A DNA stretch of 64,000 bases, taken from NCBI GenBank assembly GCA_902769525.1, contig CACXPG010000008.1:62001-126000 (forward strand), written 5' to 3'. Both the position numbers and the translations under genes were made by a program. Position 1 is the stretch's first letter. The number at the start of each line of letters is the position of its first letter. Below, piece by piece: positions 33,351 to 41,383 of the stretch. The notes below the pieces were generated by a model that was not told where the DNA came from, searched no databases, and saw nothing but the letters and a program-made list of their open reading frames with translations. The DNA comes from an uncultured Bacteroidia bacterium (lineage in GTDB: Bacteria > Bacteroidota > Bacteroidia > Bacteroidales > UBA932).

Positions 33351-34625
33351 ATGAAGAAAGATTCGTTGCTGTTTGCTTTTACAAAGACAAATTCTCCAGT
33401 TGCATACTGTATTCTCAGCATAGGAATGGGAACCAGGGACGAGGATCCCAAATACAACGGCCTGGCCCATCTTACGGAGCATATGCTCTTCAAGGGCACT
33501 CCAAACCGCTCGTCGGTGAACATCTCCAGCACCCTTGAAAAAGTGGGCGGAGACCTGAACGCCTTTACGACCAAGGAACGCATAGTGCTGTATTCCACGA
33601 CTTTGAAAGAAGATGTGAAGAAGGCTGTCGGGCTTATCTTCGAGCTTGCGTTCAAGTCTACCTTCCCTGAAGATGAACTGAAAAAGGAGAAGGAAGTAAT
33701 CTACGACGAGATAATAACTTATCAGGATTCCCCGTCCGAGCTGCTGTTCGACACCTTTGAGGCGGACCTTTTCGAGGGAACTCCGCTTGGTTATACTATT
33801 CTCGGCGACAAGAAGACGCTGGATCCGGTTACTCCGGCCGTGCTGGCAAAGAACCGCGACAAGTATTTCGTGCCGGGCAACATGACATTCACCGTGGCGG
33901 GAGATTTCCGTCAGGACGAGATAGAGGCCATCGTGCAGAAGGAACTTGAGGCCTGGTGCCCTGGGGCAAGGCTCAGCCAGAATTACGGCAAGGTGCCTAT
34001 GACCAGCCGCGGCTTTGCCGGAAAATTGCTTGGCGGGGAAGGGGAAAACCATCTTGATTTCCTTGAGGGCAGGAAGTTTGACCGGTGCGTGGACAAGAAG
34101 CTCCGTCAGGCCCACTGCGTTGTGGGATGTACCGCTTACTCTTACTATGAACGCCGTAAGAGGGCCGCTCTTTCCCTGATTTCCAATATGCTTGGAGGTC
34201 CGGCGTCAAATTCCAGGCTTAGCCTTAGCCTGAGGGAAAAGCATGCCTTGGTCTATCATATAGATGCAAGCTGCGTTTCATACAAAGACACGGGGCTGTT
34301 TTGCATCTACTTCGGGTGCGACAAGAAGTATCTGGACAAGTGCATGAAGCTGATGTGGAAGGAGCTGGACAAGTTTGTGGCTGAGCCTCTCACTCCAAGG
34401 GTGCTTGCCGCCGCCAAGAAGCAGATGGTTGGCCAGCTGGCAATCTCGGGAGACAACGCCGAGGCCAAGAGCCTGACCGTGGGAAAGAGCCTGCTGCTTA
34501 CCGGAAACATTACTTCCCTTGAGAAAATCCGCAGTGAGATAGAGGCCGTAACGGCGGAAGAAATACAGGAAGTGGCTAAGGAAATCCTCAGCCGCAACCG
34601 CATGAGCCGTCTTGTATTCTATTAG
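33351..34625 (+). CDS. M16-family zinc metallopeptidase (insulinase/processing-peptidase type)
   Basis: From ATG 33351 the protein has 424 residues. The inverted zinc motif HLTEH is at 40-44 in GLAHLTEHMLFKGT, and the downstream glutamate ligand is expected in KEVIYDEI. A second, inactive M16 domain (about 225-424) is present, as in bacterial two-domain processing proteases. The LVYHIDASCVSYKDTGLF region is typical. It probably degrades or processes peptides. An in-frame TTG at 33312 would restore the usual first beta strand, but it lies in the TAATTTTG promoter element (33307-33314), so ATG 33351 was chosen with some doubt. Confidence 0.88.
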   Translation: MKKDSLLFAFTKTNSPVAYCILSIGMGTRDEDPKYNGLAHLTEHMLFKGTPNRSSVNISSTLEKVGGDLNAFTTKERIVLYSTTLKEDVKKAVGLIFELAFKSTFPEDELKKEKEVIYDEIITYQDSPSELLFDTFEADLFEGTPLGYTILGDKKTLDPVTPAVLAKNRDKYFVPGNMTFTVAGDFRQDEIEAIVQKELEAWCPGARLSQNYGKVPMTSRGFAGKLLGGEGENHLDFLEGRKFDRCVDKKLRQAHCVVGCTAYSYYERRKRAALSLISNMLGGPASNSRLSLSLREKHALVYHIDASCVSYKDTGLFCIYFGCDKKYLDKCMKLMWKELDKFVAEPLTPRVLAAAKKQMVGQLAISGDNAEAKSLTVGKSLLLTGNITSLEKIRSEIEAVTAEEIQEVAKEILSRNRMSRLVFY

Positions 34626-34657
34626 AACAATCATTTTTGGAATCCGTAAAAGCGTTC

Positions 34658-35431
34658 ATGGCACTGGAAGACAATCATAACTGGACTGATGGACTTGGGC
34701 TGAAGGAACTCGCTGATGATGTTCTTTATGAGGTGGATGTGACTCTCAAAAACCTGCCTTATGACCGGAAGTACAAGCCATCAAAGCTTCTTCCTGCCCT
34801 GAACTGGATTGAAAGGCAGACTCATACCAGAACCAACCATGCACAGATGCTGGTGGGGCTCAGGGAAGGTCTTTTCCTGAGGGAGTTCGTCCGCAGGACA
34901 TTCTCCGGCAGGGTTTTGGAGATAGGTACATTCACCGGCTATTCGCTTGCCTGTTTGGCGGATGGTTCAAGATCCTGTACTGCCGGAGGAGTGGCATCGC
35001 AGCCATTTTGGGATCAGCAGTTCAGGGCGGAGCGTTCTGTAGATGTCTATGTGGATGCCATCGAGATAAACAAGGAACTGGACTATATCATCGAGGAGGG
35101 TCTTCAGAGGGCCGGGGTGGCGGAACTGGTGAAGGTCCATTACGGAGATGCTCTTGAAATTCTTCCTTCAATCGCTGAGGAATATGACCTTGTGTTCATT
35201 GATGCTGACAAAAGGCAGTATCCTAAGTATTACGAACTTGTCAAGCCGATTGTGAGGTCTGGAGGGTATATTCTGGCAGACAATGTCACCTGGTACGGGA
35301 GGACCTCATCTCACACTGATGCCAAGAGCAGCGGGATTTCATCCTTCAATTCTCTGGTAGAATCTGACAGCGGCGTGGAGAGCCATCTTGTGGATATTCG
35401 CGACGGTCTTCTTGTAATCCGCTGCAAGTAG
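34658..35431 (+). CDS. SAM-dependent O-methyltransferase (class I, YrrM/COMT-like)
   Basis: The 257-residue protein from ATG 34658 has an N-terminal helical region, SAM motif I in RVLEIGTFTGYSLACLA, an acidic motif II in VYVDAIEIN, and EYDLVFIDADKRQYPKYYELV with ILADNVTWYGR, all typical of family 3 O-methyltransferases. Members methylate catechols, coenzyme A esters or tRNA wobble uridine (TrmR); the last fits a housekeeping enzyme, but the substrate is not shown here. An insert around CTAGGVASQPFWDQQ is unusual. It lies 32 bases after the peptidase gene. Confidence 0.85.
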   Translation: MALEDNHNWTDGLGLKELADDVLYEVDVTLKNLPYDRKYKPSKLLPALNWIERQTHTRTNHAQMLVGLREGLFLREFVRRTFSGRVLEIGTFTGYSLACLADGSRSCTAGGVASQPFWDQQFRAERSVDVYVDAIEINKELDYIIEEGLQRAGVAELVKVHYGDALEILPSIAEEYDLVFIDADKRQYPKYYELVKPIVRSGGYILADNVTWYGRTSSHTDAKSSGISSFNSLVESDSGVESHLVDIRDGLLVIRCK

Positions 35432-35444
35432 GGCATTTTTTTGC

Positions 35445-35452
35445 TATATTTG
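35445..35452 (+). promoter_or_regulatory. -7 element for the lipoprotein gene at 35493
   Basis: TATATTTG fits the TAnnTTTG pattern, about 40 bases before the ATG. No clear -33 TTG at normal spacing. Confidence 0.4.
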
Positions 35453-35492
35453 TAGAACAAGAAACATCAACTAAAACAAACACAGATCTGTT

Positions 35493-35987
35493 ATGAAAAA
35501 ATTGTTCATTATGGCAATTGCTGCAATGGCTTTCGCAGCTTGCGGCGGTGGCGGTTCTTCATCAAATGTTGAACCTCTCAAGGAAGGAGTTAAATTCGAG
35601 ATGGATAACTTCTCCATTATGCTTCCTACCGGAATGGAAGAGTCTTACAAGTCAGGCGATGTCCTGAATGCAAGATGTGACGACGGTGCCAAGTTCGTGA
35701 TCAACCACTTTACCGGCGGCCCTACCAAGAGCCAGCTCAAGACAACCGGAGAAGGCCTCAAGGGAATGGTACACGCATGGGACCAGAGCGCAGTTAGCGA
35801 AGAGCCTGTTGTTGACGGCAATATGGTTACTCTCAAGTCCAAGATCGGTGACAACGTAAGATATGACTTTACCTATCTGAAGGAAGACAAGGTTGGCGTA
35901 ACAGGAAACTTTGAATTCCCTGCAGACAAGGCAGCTCAGTTCGAGGACAAGTTCCTCCCTATCCTGAAGAGCGTTGTTTTCAAGTAG
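35493..35987 (+). CDS. Small lipoprotein, function unknown
   Basis: The 164-residue protein has a lipoprotein signal (MKKLFIMAIAAMAFAAC, Cys17) followed by a Gly/Ser linker typical of surface export in Bacteroidota, although the acidic export signal is weak (GGGGSSSNVEPLKE). The mature part (FEMDNFSIMLPTGMEESYKSG ... DDGAKFVINHF ... KFLPILKSVVFK) looks like a small beta-rich domain. I recognise no family. It has its own promoter and terminator. Confidence 0.65.
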   Translation: MKKLFIMAIAAMAFAACGGGGSSSNVEPLKEGVKFEMDNFSIMLPTGMEESYKSGDVLNARCDDGAKFVINHFTGGPTKSQLKTTGEGLKGMVHAWDQSAVSEEPVVDGNMVTLKSKIGDNVRYDFTYLKEDKVGVTGNFEFPADKAAQFEDKFLPILKSVVFK

Positions 35988-36007
35988 AATTTTTCTGCTG
36001 AATCGCT

Positions 36008-36037
36008 AAAGGCGGGGATGTATTTCTCCGCCTTTTT
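36008..36037 (+). terminator. Intrinsic terminator
   Basis: AAAGGCGG (36008-36015) pairs with CCGCCTTT (36028-36035) and is followed by T residues. Confidence 0.7.
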
Positions 36038-36042
36038 ATTTG

Positions 36043-36050
36043 TATCTTTG
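36043..36050 (+). promoter_or_regulatory. -7 element for the gene at 36070
   Basis: TATCTTTG lies 20 bases before the ATG, so the leader is short (about 13 bases). Confidence 0.4.
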
Positions 36051-36069
36051 GGCAAACAAAAATCTTTTT

Positions 36070-36753
36070 ATGAAACGGTTGTTTTTCTCAGCGATTGCTG
36101 TTTTTGCCTTTGTGTTCTGCGTTTTGTCCTGCAAGTATTTCAAGGCAGGCGAAAGCAAAACTGTGGAGATTATGGATACCACGGCCACTCTGCTCAAAGC
36201 CTGGGACAAGGCTTATCCTATGGGATGGATGGCTGAAGAGGACACTCCAACAATTAAGTACCTGTTCTACGACATAGACAAGGATGGAGTGAACGAGCTG
36301 TTCATTAGCCGCGGCCCTTGGTCAATGGCCGTTCTGGCTTTTGACGGAGACAGCCTCAACTGCCTGAGCGCCAAATGGCACGACAGGATGGACTATTCGG
36401 TTGCGGAAGGTGGCTATCTGGTTGAATTCTTCGAAATCTACGAGAGCCAGTTCAACAGGGAGCAGAACTGGATTTTCTACCGTCTGGAAGGCAGCAAGGT
36501 TGTGGATTCCGGATGGTTTACTGAAACATTCTCCGGCAAGGAAGCGGGAGATGATCTCTTTGATTCGGAGGTTGAACTGAGGATCGCTGATTCCGCCGCT
36601 ATAGCCGCCCGTCCTTTCGACCTGAAGGAATCAGATTACCGCAAGGTCGAAATGGAAGAATACACAAAACACACTCCTGGAGAGGAAGAGGCCGCGAAAA
36701 AGGTTCTGGTTTCGGAGCTTCCTGGATGGAAGGAAATTAAAGTAGCGGAATGA
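36070..36753 (+). CDS. Lipoprotein, function unknown
   Basis: The 227-residue protein from ATG 36070 has a lipoprotein signal (MKRLFFSAIAVFAFVFCVLSC, Cys21). The mature domain includes IKYLFYDIDKDGVNELFIS, a calcium-loop-like D-x-D-x-D-G segment seen in VCBS/EF-hand-like envelope proteins, and then beta-rich sequence. An envelope sensor or binding role is possible, but no family was recognised. Its stop overlaps the start of the next gene by four bases (ATGA), so they are translationally coupled. Confidence 0.65.
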   Translation: MKRLFFSAIAVFAFVFCVLSCKYFKAGESKTVEIMDTTATLLKAWDKAYPMGWMAEEDTPTIKYLFYDIDKDGVNELFISRGPWSMAVLAFDGDSLNCLSAKWHDRMDYSVAEGGYLVEFFEIYESQFNREQNWIFYRLEGSKVVDSGWFTETFSGKEAGDDLFDSEVELRIADSAAIAARPFDLKESDYRKVEMEEYTKHTPGEEEAAKKVLVSELPGWKEIKVAE

Positions 36754-37370
36754 GAATAGAAGTAGATCCTAAGACTACAAAAAGGGCCAGGGCGTTCCAG
36801 ATGTGGATGACTTCTCCGATGCCTATGGTAACGCTTTTCAAGACATTCGACGTGAGCCGTCTGCTGCGTTATTGCAAGCGTAACGGATACAAGTTCAACA
36901 TGGCCCTTTGCTGGTGTCTTTGCAAGGCCGCAAGCGGGGTGGAGGAGTTCTATCTCCTCCCTGAAAAGGGGAAGATGTTCAAGTATGACCGCCTGGCAGT
37001 GAACGTGGTGGTGGATACTGTTGACGGCGGGATCTTCCTCTGCGATGTGCCTTACAGCGAGGATATTGCAAAGTTCAACGAGGATTATCTGGAACTGACC
37101 GGGAAGGTTCGCCGGGAATGTGCCGACTCCCTTTTGGGAGAGGATTATGCCATAGTCGGAACCTCCACGTTGCTGGACACGGAGCTGGACGGGATAATCA
37201 ACCAGTATTCCGGCCGCTGGAACAACCCGTTCATAGCCTGGGGCCGTTACAGAAAGAAAGGATGGTTCAAGACAGAGCTTAAGATATCGATGCAGTTCCA
37301 CCATAGCCAGATGGACGGAGCGGATGCCGCAAAATATCTGGAGCTGTTGCAAAAGACAATATCAATGTAG
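36750..37370 (+). CDS. Chloramphenicol acetyltransferase-like acyltransferase
   Basis: The 206-residue protein matches the CatA fold. Near the end, ISMQFHHSQMDGADAAKYLELLQ contains the HHxxxDG active-site motif (His184-His185, Asp189-Gly190); the first histidines act on acyl-CoA. The start (MRIEVDPKTTKRARAFQMWM) and FNMALCWCLCKAA are typical. Classical CAT gives chloramphenicol resistance, but many housekeeping Bacteroidota homologues exist whose substrate is unknown, so resistance should not be assumed. It is coupled to the upstream lipoprotein gene. Confidence 0.85.
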   Translation: MRIEVDPKTTKRARAFQMWMTSPMPMVTLFKTFDVSRLLRYCKRNGYKFNMALCWCLCKAASGVEEFYLLPEKGKMFKYDRLAVNVVVDTVDGGIFLCDVPYSEDIAKFNEDYLELTGKVRRECADSLLGEDYAIVGTSTLLDTELDGIINQYSGRWNNPFIAWGRYRKKGWFKTELKISMQFHHSQMDGADAAKYLELLQKTISM

Positions 37371-37383
37371 ATGCATTTTCCTA

Positions 37384-37414
37384 TTGGATTTTTGCGGAAA
37401 TTGGTTTAACTTTG
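37384..37414 (+). promoter_or_regulatory. Bacteroidales-type promoter
   Basis: TTG (37384-37386), a 20-base spacer and TAACTTTG (37407-37414) form a near-ideal -33/-7 promoter for the DUF805 gene, with a leader of about 60 bases. Confidence 0.6.
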
Positions 37415-37484
37415 TAAGGATTGAAAACATACTTGACAGAAAACTAATTCATTTATTTTTATACTAACCTAAAAATCAACTATT

Positions 37485-38003
37485 ATGGCAAACGCACTTC
37501 CTCAATTGGATTTTATGCAGGCAGTAAAGCTTGCATGGAGCCGTGTTAAAGAGACTACAGGACGTTCCCGCAGATCAGAGTTCTGGTGGGCAATGCTAGT
37601 ACTATGTGTTGGCGGCGGCATCGTCGGCGCTATTCTCAGGCAGATCCCTTATCTCGGATACTGGCTCTATCTCATTGTTTACATTGGCATCCTGTTGATT
37701 TCTATTCCTCTCTTTATGCGCCGTATGCACGATATTGGCAAGGGAGATGGCCTTGTAAAGGCTTATGCTGTTATTTATGCCTGCTTCCTTTTTGTAGGGT
37801 TCCTTACCTGGCTGTTCTGGCACATTGGTTGGGCAGCAACATTGGTTACAGGATTGTTAACCTGGCTGGTTTCAATCGCATTGCTTGTAATCGGTATTAT
37901 CCTGATTGTAAACTGTGTACAGGACGGAAAACCTGAGGCTAACGAGTGGGGTCCATCTCCTAAGTATGTAGACGGACCAGCTCCTGAGAATCCTGCTCAG
38001 TAA
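37485..38003 (+). CDS. DUF805-family membrane protein
   Basis: The 172-residue integral membrane protein starts MANALPQLDFMQAVKLAW, has the family pattern TGRSRRSEFWWAMLVL and, after the second helix, FMRRMHDIGKGDGLVKAY. Four transmembrane helices are likely. The C-terminus is hydrophilic (QDGKPEANEWGPSPKYVDG), as in other DUF805 proteins. Function is unknown. It has its own promoter and terminator. Confidence 0.88.
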   Translation: MANALPQLDFMQAVKLAWSRVKETTGRSRRSEFWWAMLVLCVGGGIVGAILRQIPYLGYWLYLIVYIGILLISIPLFMRRMHDIGKGDGLVKAYAVIYACFLFVGFLTWLFWHIGWAATLVTGLLTWLVSIALLVIGIILIVNCVQDGKPEANEWGPSPKYVDGPAPENPAQ

Positions 38004-38026
38004 TCCAAATTGTTATAATAGCTAAA

Positions 38027-38060
38027 GAAAAGGCGGAAGTTTTTCCGCCTTTCTTTTTTT
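38027..38060 (+). terminator. Intrinsic terminator, probably bidirectional
   Basis: AAAGGCGGAA pairs with TTCCGCCTTT around a 4-base loop, followed by CTTTTTTT. It lies between two convergent genes. Confidence 0.75.
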
Positions 38061-38082
38061 GTATCCCGAATGAAGCTTTTTG

Positions 38083-38799
38083 TCAAATCTTGTCCATCCC
38101 CTTTGTGAACTTGATCCAGTAGTACTTGATAGGGTTCTTGTACTTGAGCAGTTTCCACGGGCGGCTCTGGTGAGGACGGTGGATAACAGGGAGTGTGGTG
38201 AACAGATAGTTCTTCAGTCCCTTGTCCAGTGCCTCGTGGGAGATTGTCACGTCGTACCAGTTCTTTGTAGGGTCCAGGGTGTTGAAGTCAAATGCCTTCA
38301 GCAGAGCCGGGGTCAGAAGGGAGCAGCAGAAACTGCAGTGCTTCTTGGTGTCGATGATCTGGTTTTCCTTTCCAAGAGCGTGTTTGTAAGGGTAGTTAAT
38401 AACACCCTGGTCGTCAACCGTAACTGATGCGGCAATGGCGCAGTCCGGCCTCTGGAGGGCGCCGTCGACAAGGCCCTGGAGAGTGTCTTTTTTTACAGTG
38501 ACATCGCTTTCAACGATGAGAATGCCCGCATCGTTCTCAAGGGCTTCTTTCTGGGCCGTCTGGAGAACGAGAAGGTAGTTCGGCGACGGATGGTCTGTTA
38601 TGTCCTTAAGGTTTACAAGCCGGAAACCGTACTGCTTCGAGGCTTCCTCCAGTTTCTTGGTGTTCTCGTCAGTGGAGAAATCGTTATAAATAGTGTAGGT
38701 GTGAGGGAACTCTATCGCTGAGGAATGGATAGCCTTGATGGTTTCCATTGTGGAGTCGATGGAGTCCTTTACCGGAGTTATAATGTGTATCTTTTTCAT
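38083..38799 (-). CDS. Family 2 glycosyltransferase
   Basis: The 238-residue protein starts with the GT-A nucleotide-binding pattern MKKIHIITPVKDSIDSTMETI and has YNDFSTDENTKKL, with GILIVESDVTVKKDTL as the likely metal-binding acidic stretch, then CCSLLTPALLKAFDF. There are no transmembrane helices, so it is a soluble or peripheral enzyme that moves a sugar from a nucleotide sugar. The acceptor is unknown. Its start overlaps the stop of the upstream hydratase-family gene by four bases. Confidence 0.85.
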   Translation of the reverse strand: MKKIHIITPVKDSIDSTMETIKAIHSSAIEFPHTYTIYNDFSTDENTKKLEEASKQYGFRLVNLKDITDHPSPNYLLVLQTAQKEALENDAGILIVESDVTVKKDTLQGLVDGALQRPDCAIAASVTVDDQGVINYPYKHALGKENQIIDTKKHCSFCCSLLTPALLKAFDFNTLDPTKNWYDVTISHEALDKGLKNYLFTTLPVIHRPHQSRPWKLLKYKNPIKYYWIKFTKGMDKI

Positions 38800-39608
38800 T
38801 TCTCTTGGTTGGTGTCCAGGTCGGAGGCTTTGCCCTTGTACTCGGGCTTTCTCTTTTCCAGGAACGAGTTGATGCCTTCAAGATAGTCGGCTCCCTTGTA
38901 GACCTTGGTGCGGTACGCGTTGATTTTCTCGAAGTTTTCGGAAGAGAGGACGGTGGCCGCCTTGCTCAGTATGCGGAACTGGCGCTTTATGGCGCTGATG
39001 CTCATCACGCTGTTGTTCCTGAGCGGGGTGAGGAACTGCTTTTCCAGCATCTGGTCCAGTTCTTCCGGTTTGGCTATCCTGTTGATAAGGCCGACGTTAA
39101 GGGCGTCCTGCGCGGTAATTGGAGTGGCCAGGAAGAACATCTCCCTTGCCTTGTTCATTCCGAGCTGGTTGATGAAGTGCATGATGCCCGAAGCGTTGTA
39201 AGGTATGCCTATCTTGGCGGGAGTGATGGCGAAGGTTGCAGTGTCTGCGCTGACAATCATGTCGCAGGACAGGCAGAGGTCGCAGGCTCCGCCCCAGACG
39301 GTTCCGCCAACGCAGGCGATAACCGGAATCGGGATTTCCTGGACTTTCCTCAGCAGCATTTCCATCGGCACATCGTATGCCAGAGGGTCTTCCCCGTTTC
39401 TAGGAAGCTCGTTGATGTCGTGTCCGGCACTCCAGACTCCCTTGTTGCACTTGGCTTTTATCACGATGCCCACGCATTCCTTGTCATAGCCTTTCTGGAT
39501 GGCTTTTACCAGCTCTGTGCACATCTGGTGGCTCAGACAGTTGAAATGCTCCGCATTCTGCATTTCGACAAAGCAGATGCGGTCCTTTATTGTAGTTTTT
39601 ACCAGCAT
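38796..39608 (-). CDS. scpB: Enoyl-CoA hydratase/isomerase family, methylmalonyl-CoA decarboxylase-like
   Basis: The 270-residue crotonase-fold protein has VWSAGHDINELPRNGEDPLAY and VIACVGGTVWGGACDLCLSCDMI (oxyanion-hole region), then FAITPAKIGIPYNASGI. The sequence resembles YgfG/ScpB, which decarboxylates methylmalonyl-CoA to propionyl-CoA. That would fit the propionate pathway common in Bacteroidales. The exact substrate is inferred. It is followed by the glycosyltransferase with a 4-base overlap, a pairing with no obvious metabolic logic. Confidence 0.8.
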   Translation of the reverse strand: MLVKTTIKDRICFVEMQNAEHFNCLSHQMCTELVKAIQKGYDKECVGIVIKAKCNKGVWSAGHDINELPRNGEDPLAYDVPMEMLLRKVQEIPIPVIACVGGTVWGGACDLCLSCDMIVSADTATFAITPAKIGIPYNASGIMHFINQLGMNKAREMFFLATPITAQDALNVGLINRIAKPEELDQMLEKQFLTPLRNNSVMSISAIKRQFRILSKAATVLSSENFEKINAYRTKVYKGADYLEGINSFLEKRKPEYKGKASDLDTNQEK

Positions 39609-39621
39609 TGTTCCTTATAGG

Positions 39622-40209
39622 TTATTCTAAATCCATTAAGTCATTCAGCGACCCTGCCTTGGAAGCAAGTGAAGCGACTGAGCCGTAAAGGAAAAGGATG
39701 ACAAATAAAGCCAGCAGACACAGTATAAGACCGGCTATGGCCAGGCCCCTAGGTCTGCGGAATATTCCAATGAAAGAGAATATAAGGCCCAGCAGCCAAA
39801 CAATCCAGCCGAGGACAGGAATCCAGCCCAAAAGCAGGGATACCAGGGCGAGGATGAAACCTGTAATGCCCAGGCCGTTTGTCCTGGAAGGCTGCGGCTC
39901 GTTATAGTATGGCTGGGTGTATGGCGGCGGAACCTGCTGTCCATATTGAGGCTGTCCGTACTGAGGTGGCGGCGGTGGCGTCTGCTGCTGACCGTAAGGC
40001 GGAGGAGGTGCCTGCTGCTGACCGTAAGGCGGAGGAGGCGTCTGCTGCTGAGAGTAAGACTGCTGCGGCTTAGGTTCAGACTGAGGGTTTCTGGCGTACT
40101 GCGGGCCTTCGTGCCTTTCGTCCAGCCACTTTCCGCAGAAGCGGCATTTGATTGCCATTGCGTTGATTTCCTGTCCGCAATACGGACATTTCTTGGTCTG
40201 TTCTTCCAT
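39622..40209 (-). CDS. Zinc-ribbon membrane protein with Pro/Gln-rich repeats
   Basis: In this 195-residue protein a zinc ribbon (CPYCGQEINAMAIKCRFCGKW, two CxxC knuckles at about 8-29) precedes a low-complexity stretch with repeats of the form PPPPYGQQQ (about 55-100). Two to three transmembrane helices in a DUF4190-like module (about 110-180, GITGFILALVSLLLGWIPVLGW) follow. Such proteins are widespread and poorly understood; the ribbon would lie in the cytoplasm. The Pro/Gln repeats may vary in number between strains. Confidence 0.75.
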   Translation of the reverse strand: MEEQTKKCPYCGQEINAMAIKCRFCGKWLDERHEGPQYARNPQSEPKPQQSYSQQQTPPPPYGQQQAPPPPYGQQQTPPPPPQYGQPQYGQQVPPPYTQPYYNEPQPSRTNGLGITGFILALVSLLLGWIPVLGWIVWLLGLIFSFIGIFRRPRGLAIAGLILCLLALFVILFLYGSVASLASKAGSLNDLMDLE

Positions 40210-40211
40210 AT

Positions 40212-40766
40212 CTATAGCTTATCTACATAATTAACGAATTTGAGAGCGGCTTTCCAGGCTTCTTCCGCCGTAGGGCAGTCGCCGGAAAGGCTGGCTTCAT
40301 CCGGTACGCTCTTGGGGACCATGCTGCGGACCAATTTTCCGTTTTCCCAGTAATAGCGGAATTCATAATTGTTTCCGTCATAACCAGGTGCCTTGAAAAA
40401 GTAGAATTCCGGCTGGCCTTTTTCATCATAGAGAATTTCCAGAAAGAATTCCCGTGGAGCTACATTCCATTTGCTGCGGACAAAAAACACAGTGCGGTCA
40501 AAAGACCATTCCTCGTCATTGCCCATAATGTAGAAAATCTCGGTTTTCTCAGCGTGAGGTCCGCTACCGCCCCACATCTCCTGGATGCTTACAGTGGCGC
40601 AGTTTATGAACAGACCATCATAATAATCTCCGGCAGTCTTGACTTTTTCCTGTGCCACAGCGTAATCTTTCCGGATTTTGGCTATGGCCTTTTCTGTGTT
40701 CTGGGCCTTAAGCCCGGCCGGGAACAGAATAAGAGAGGCAAGTATGGCCAGTAATATCTTTTTCAT
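40212..40766 (-). CDS. Secreted protein, paralogue of the next upstream gene
   Basis: The 184-residue protein (ATG 40766) has a signal peptide ending GLKAQ and a mature part with KAIAKIRKDYAVAQEKV, IQEMWGGSGPHAEKTEIFY and EFRYYWENGKLVRSMVP. It shares with the gene at 40769-41344 the plan signal - IRxxYxxA - EMWxGSGxHxxKxEIFxxx - FFxAxxYxGxxxExRYYWxxxKL, so the two are tandem duplicates. No known domain. Spacing is 2 bases to the upstream stop and 2 bases to the next gene. Confidence 0.65.
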   Translation of the reverse strand: MKKILLAILASLILFPAGLKAQNTEKAIAKIRKDYAVAQEKVKTAGDYYDGLFINCATVSIQEMWGGSGPHAEKTEIFYIMGNDEEWSFDRTVFFVRSKWNVAPREFFLEILYDEKGQPEFYFFKAPGYDGNNYEFRYYWENGKLVRSMVPKSVPDEASLSGDCPTAEEAWKAALKFVNYVDKL

Positions 40767-40768
40767 AA

Positions 40769-41344
40769 TCAATAGTTCCAGAGGTCGTTCATCGTGGCAA
40801 TCAGGAATATCATCTTGGCTGTCTTCATGGCATCTTCGGCAGACGGTACCATTTCAGGGTCATCAGCAGGTATTTCTTTGATCAGCTTTTCGTTCCACCA
40901 GTAGTAGCGGCACTCGTGAATCTTGCCGTTATAGTCCTTGGTCTTGGCATAGAAGAATATCGGCTTGTTGGTTTCAGGCTTGCCGTTATCCTCGTCGATA
41001 TAGAGGACTTCATAATAGTAATTTTGGCTGCCTATGTTGTAGGTGTAGCGGGCAAATCTCGGGAATCTCTGGATCTCGTCGTTCTCCTGGTTCAGGTCCA
41101 GGCCGAAGAAAATCTCCATTTTTCCGTTGTGCTGTCCGCTGCCAGGCCACATTTCATCCGAAGTGATAACGATTTTGTCCTTTGCCGGATATTCCGGGTC
41201 TGACTTCATCTGCAGCATACTCATCGCTGATGTATAATGCTGGCGTATGGTTGCCAGATTCTTCTCGTTGCTGTTCTGTGCCTTTGAAATTGAAGGCATA
41301 AGCAGAACGGCAAGCAGGGCAATAGTCAGGATTCTTGTTTTCAT
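40769..41344 (-). CDS. Secreted protein, tandem paralogue
   Basis: The 191-residue protein has a signal peptide (MKTRILTIALLAVLLMPSISKAQ). The mature part has ATIRQHYTSAMSMLQM, SDEMWPGSGQHNGKMEIFFG and HECRYYWWNEKLIKEIP, the same pattern as the following paralogue. Both may act in the periplasm. It lies 39 bases downstream of the transglutaminase lipoprotein gene on the same strand and may share its transcript. Confidence 0.65.
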   Translation of the reverse strand: MKTRILTIALLAVLLMPSISKAQNSNEKNLATIRQHYTSAMSMLQMKSDPEYPAKDKIVITSDEMWPGSGQHNGKMEIFFGLDLNQENDEIQRFPRFARYTYNIGSQNYYYEVLYIDEDNGKPETNKPIFFYAKTKDYNGKIHECRYYWWNEKLIKEIPADDPEMVPSAEDAMKTAKMIFLIATMNDLWNY

Positions 41345-41383
41345 TGTAGTTGTTTTTTGGGAATTGGGGTATAGTCGGTGAGA

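Noticed and set aside
36750..37370. Chloramphenicol-resistance gene
   Set aside because: The CAT-like fold is clear, but the gene sits in ordinary chromosomal context coupled to a lipoprotein gene; homologues often do not confer resistance.
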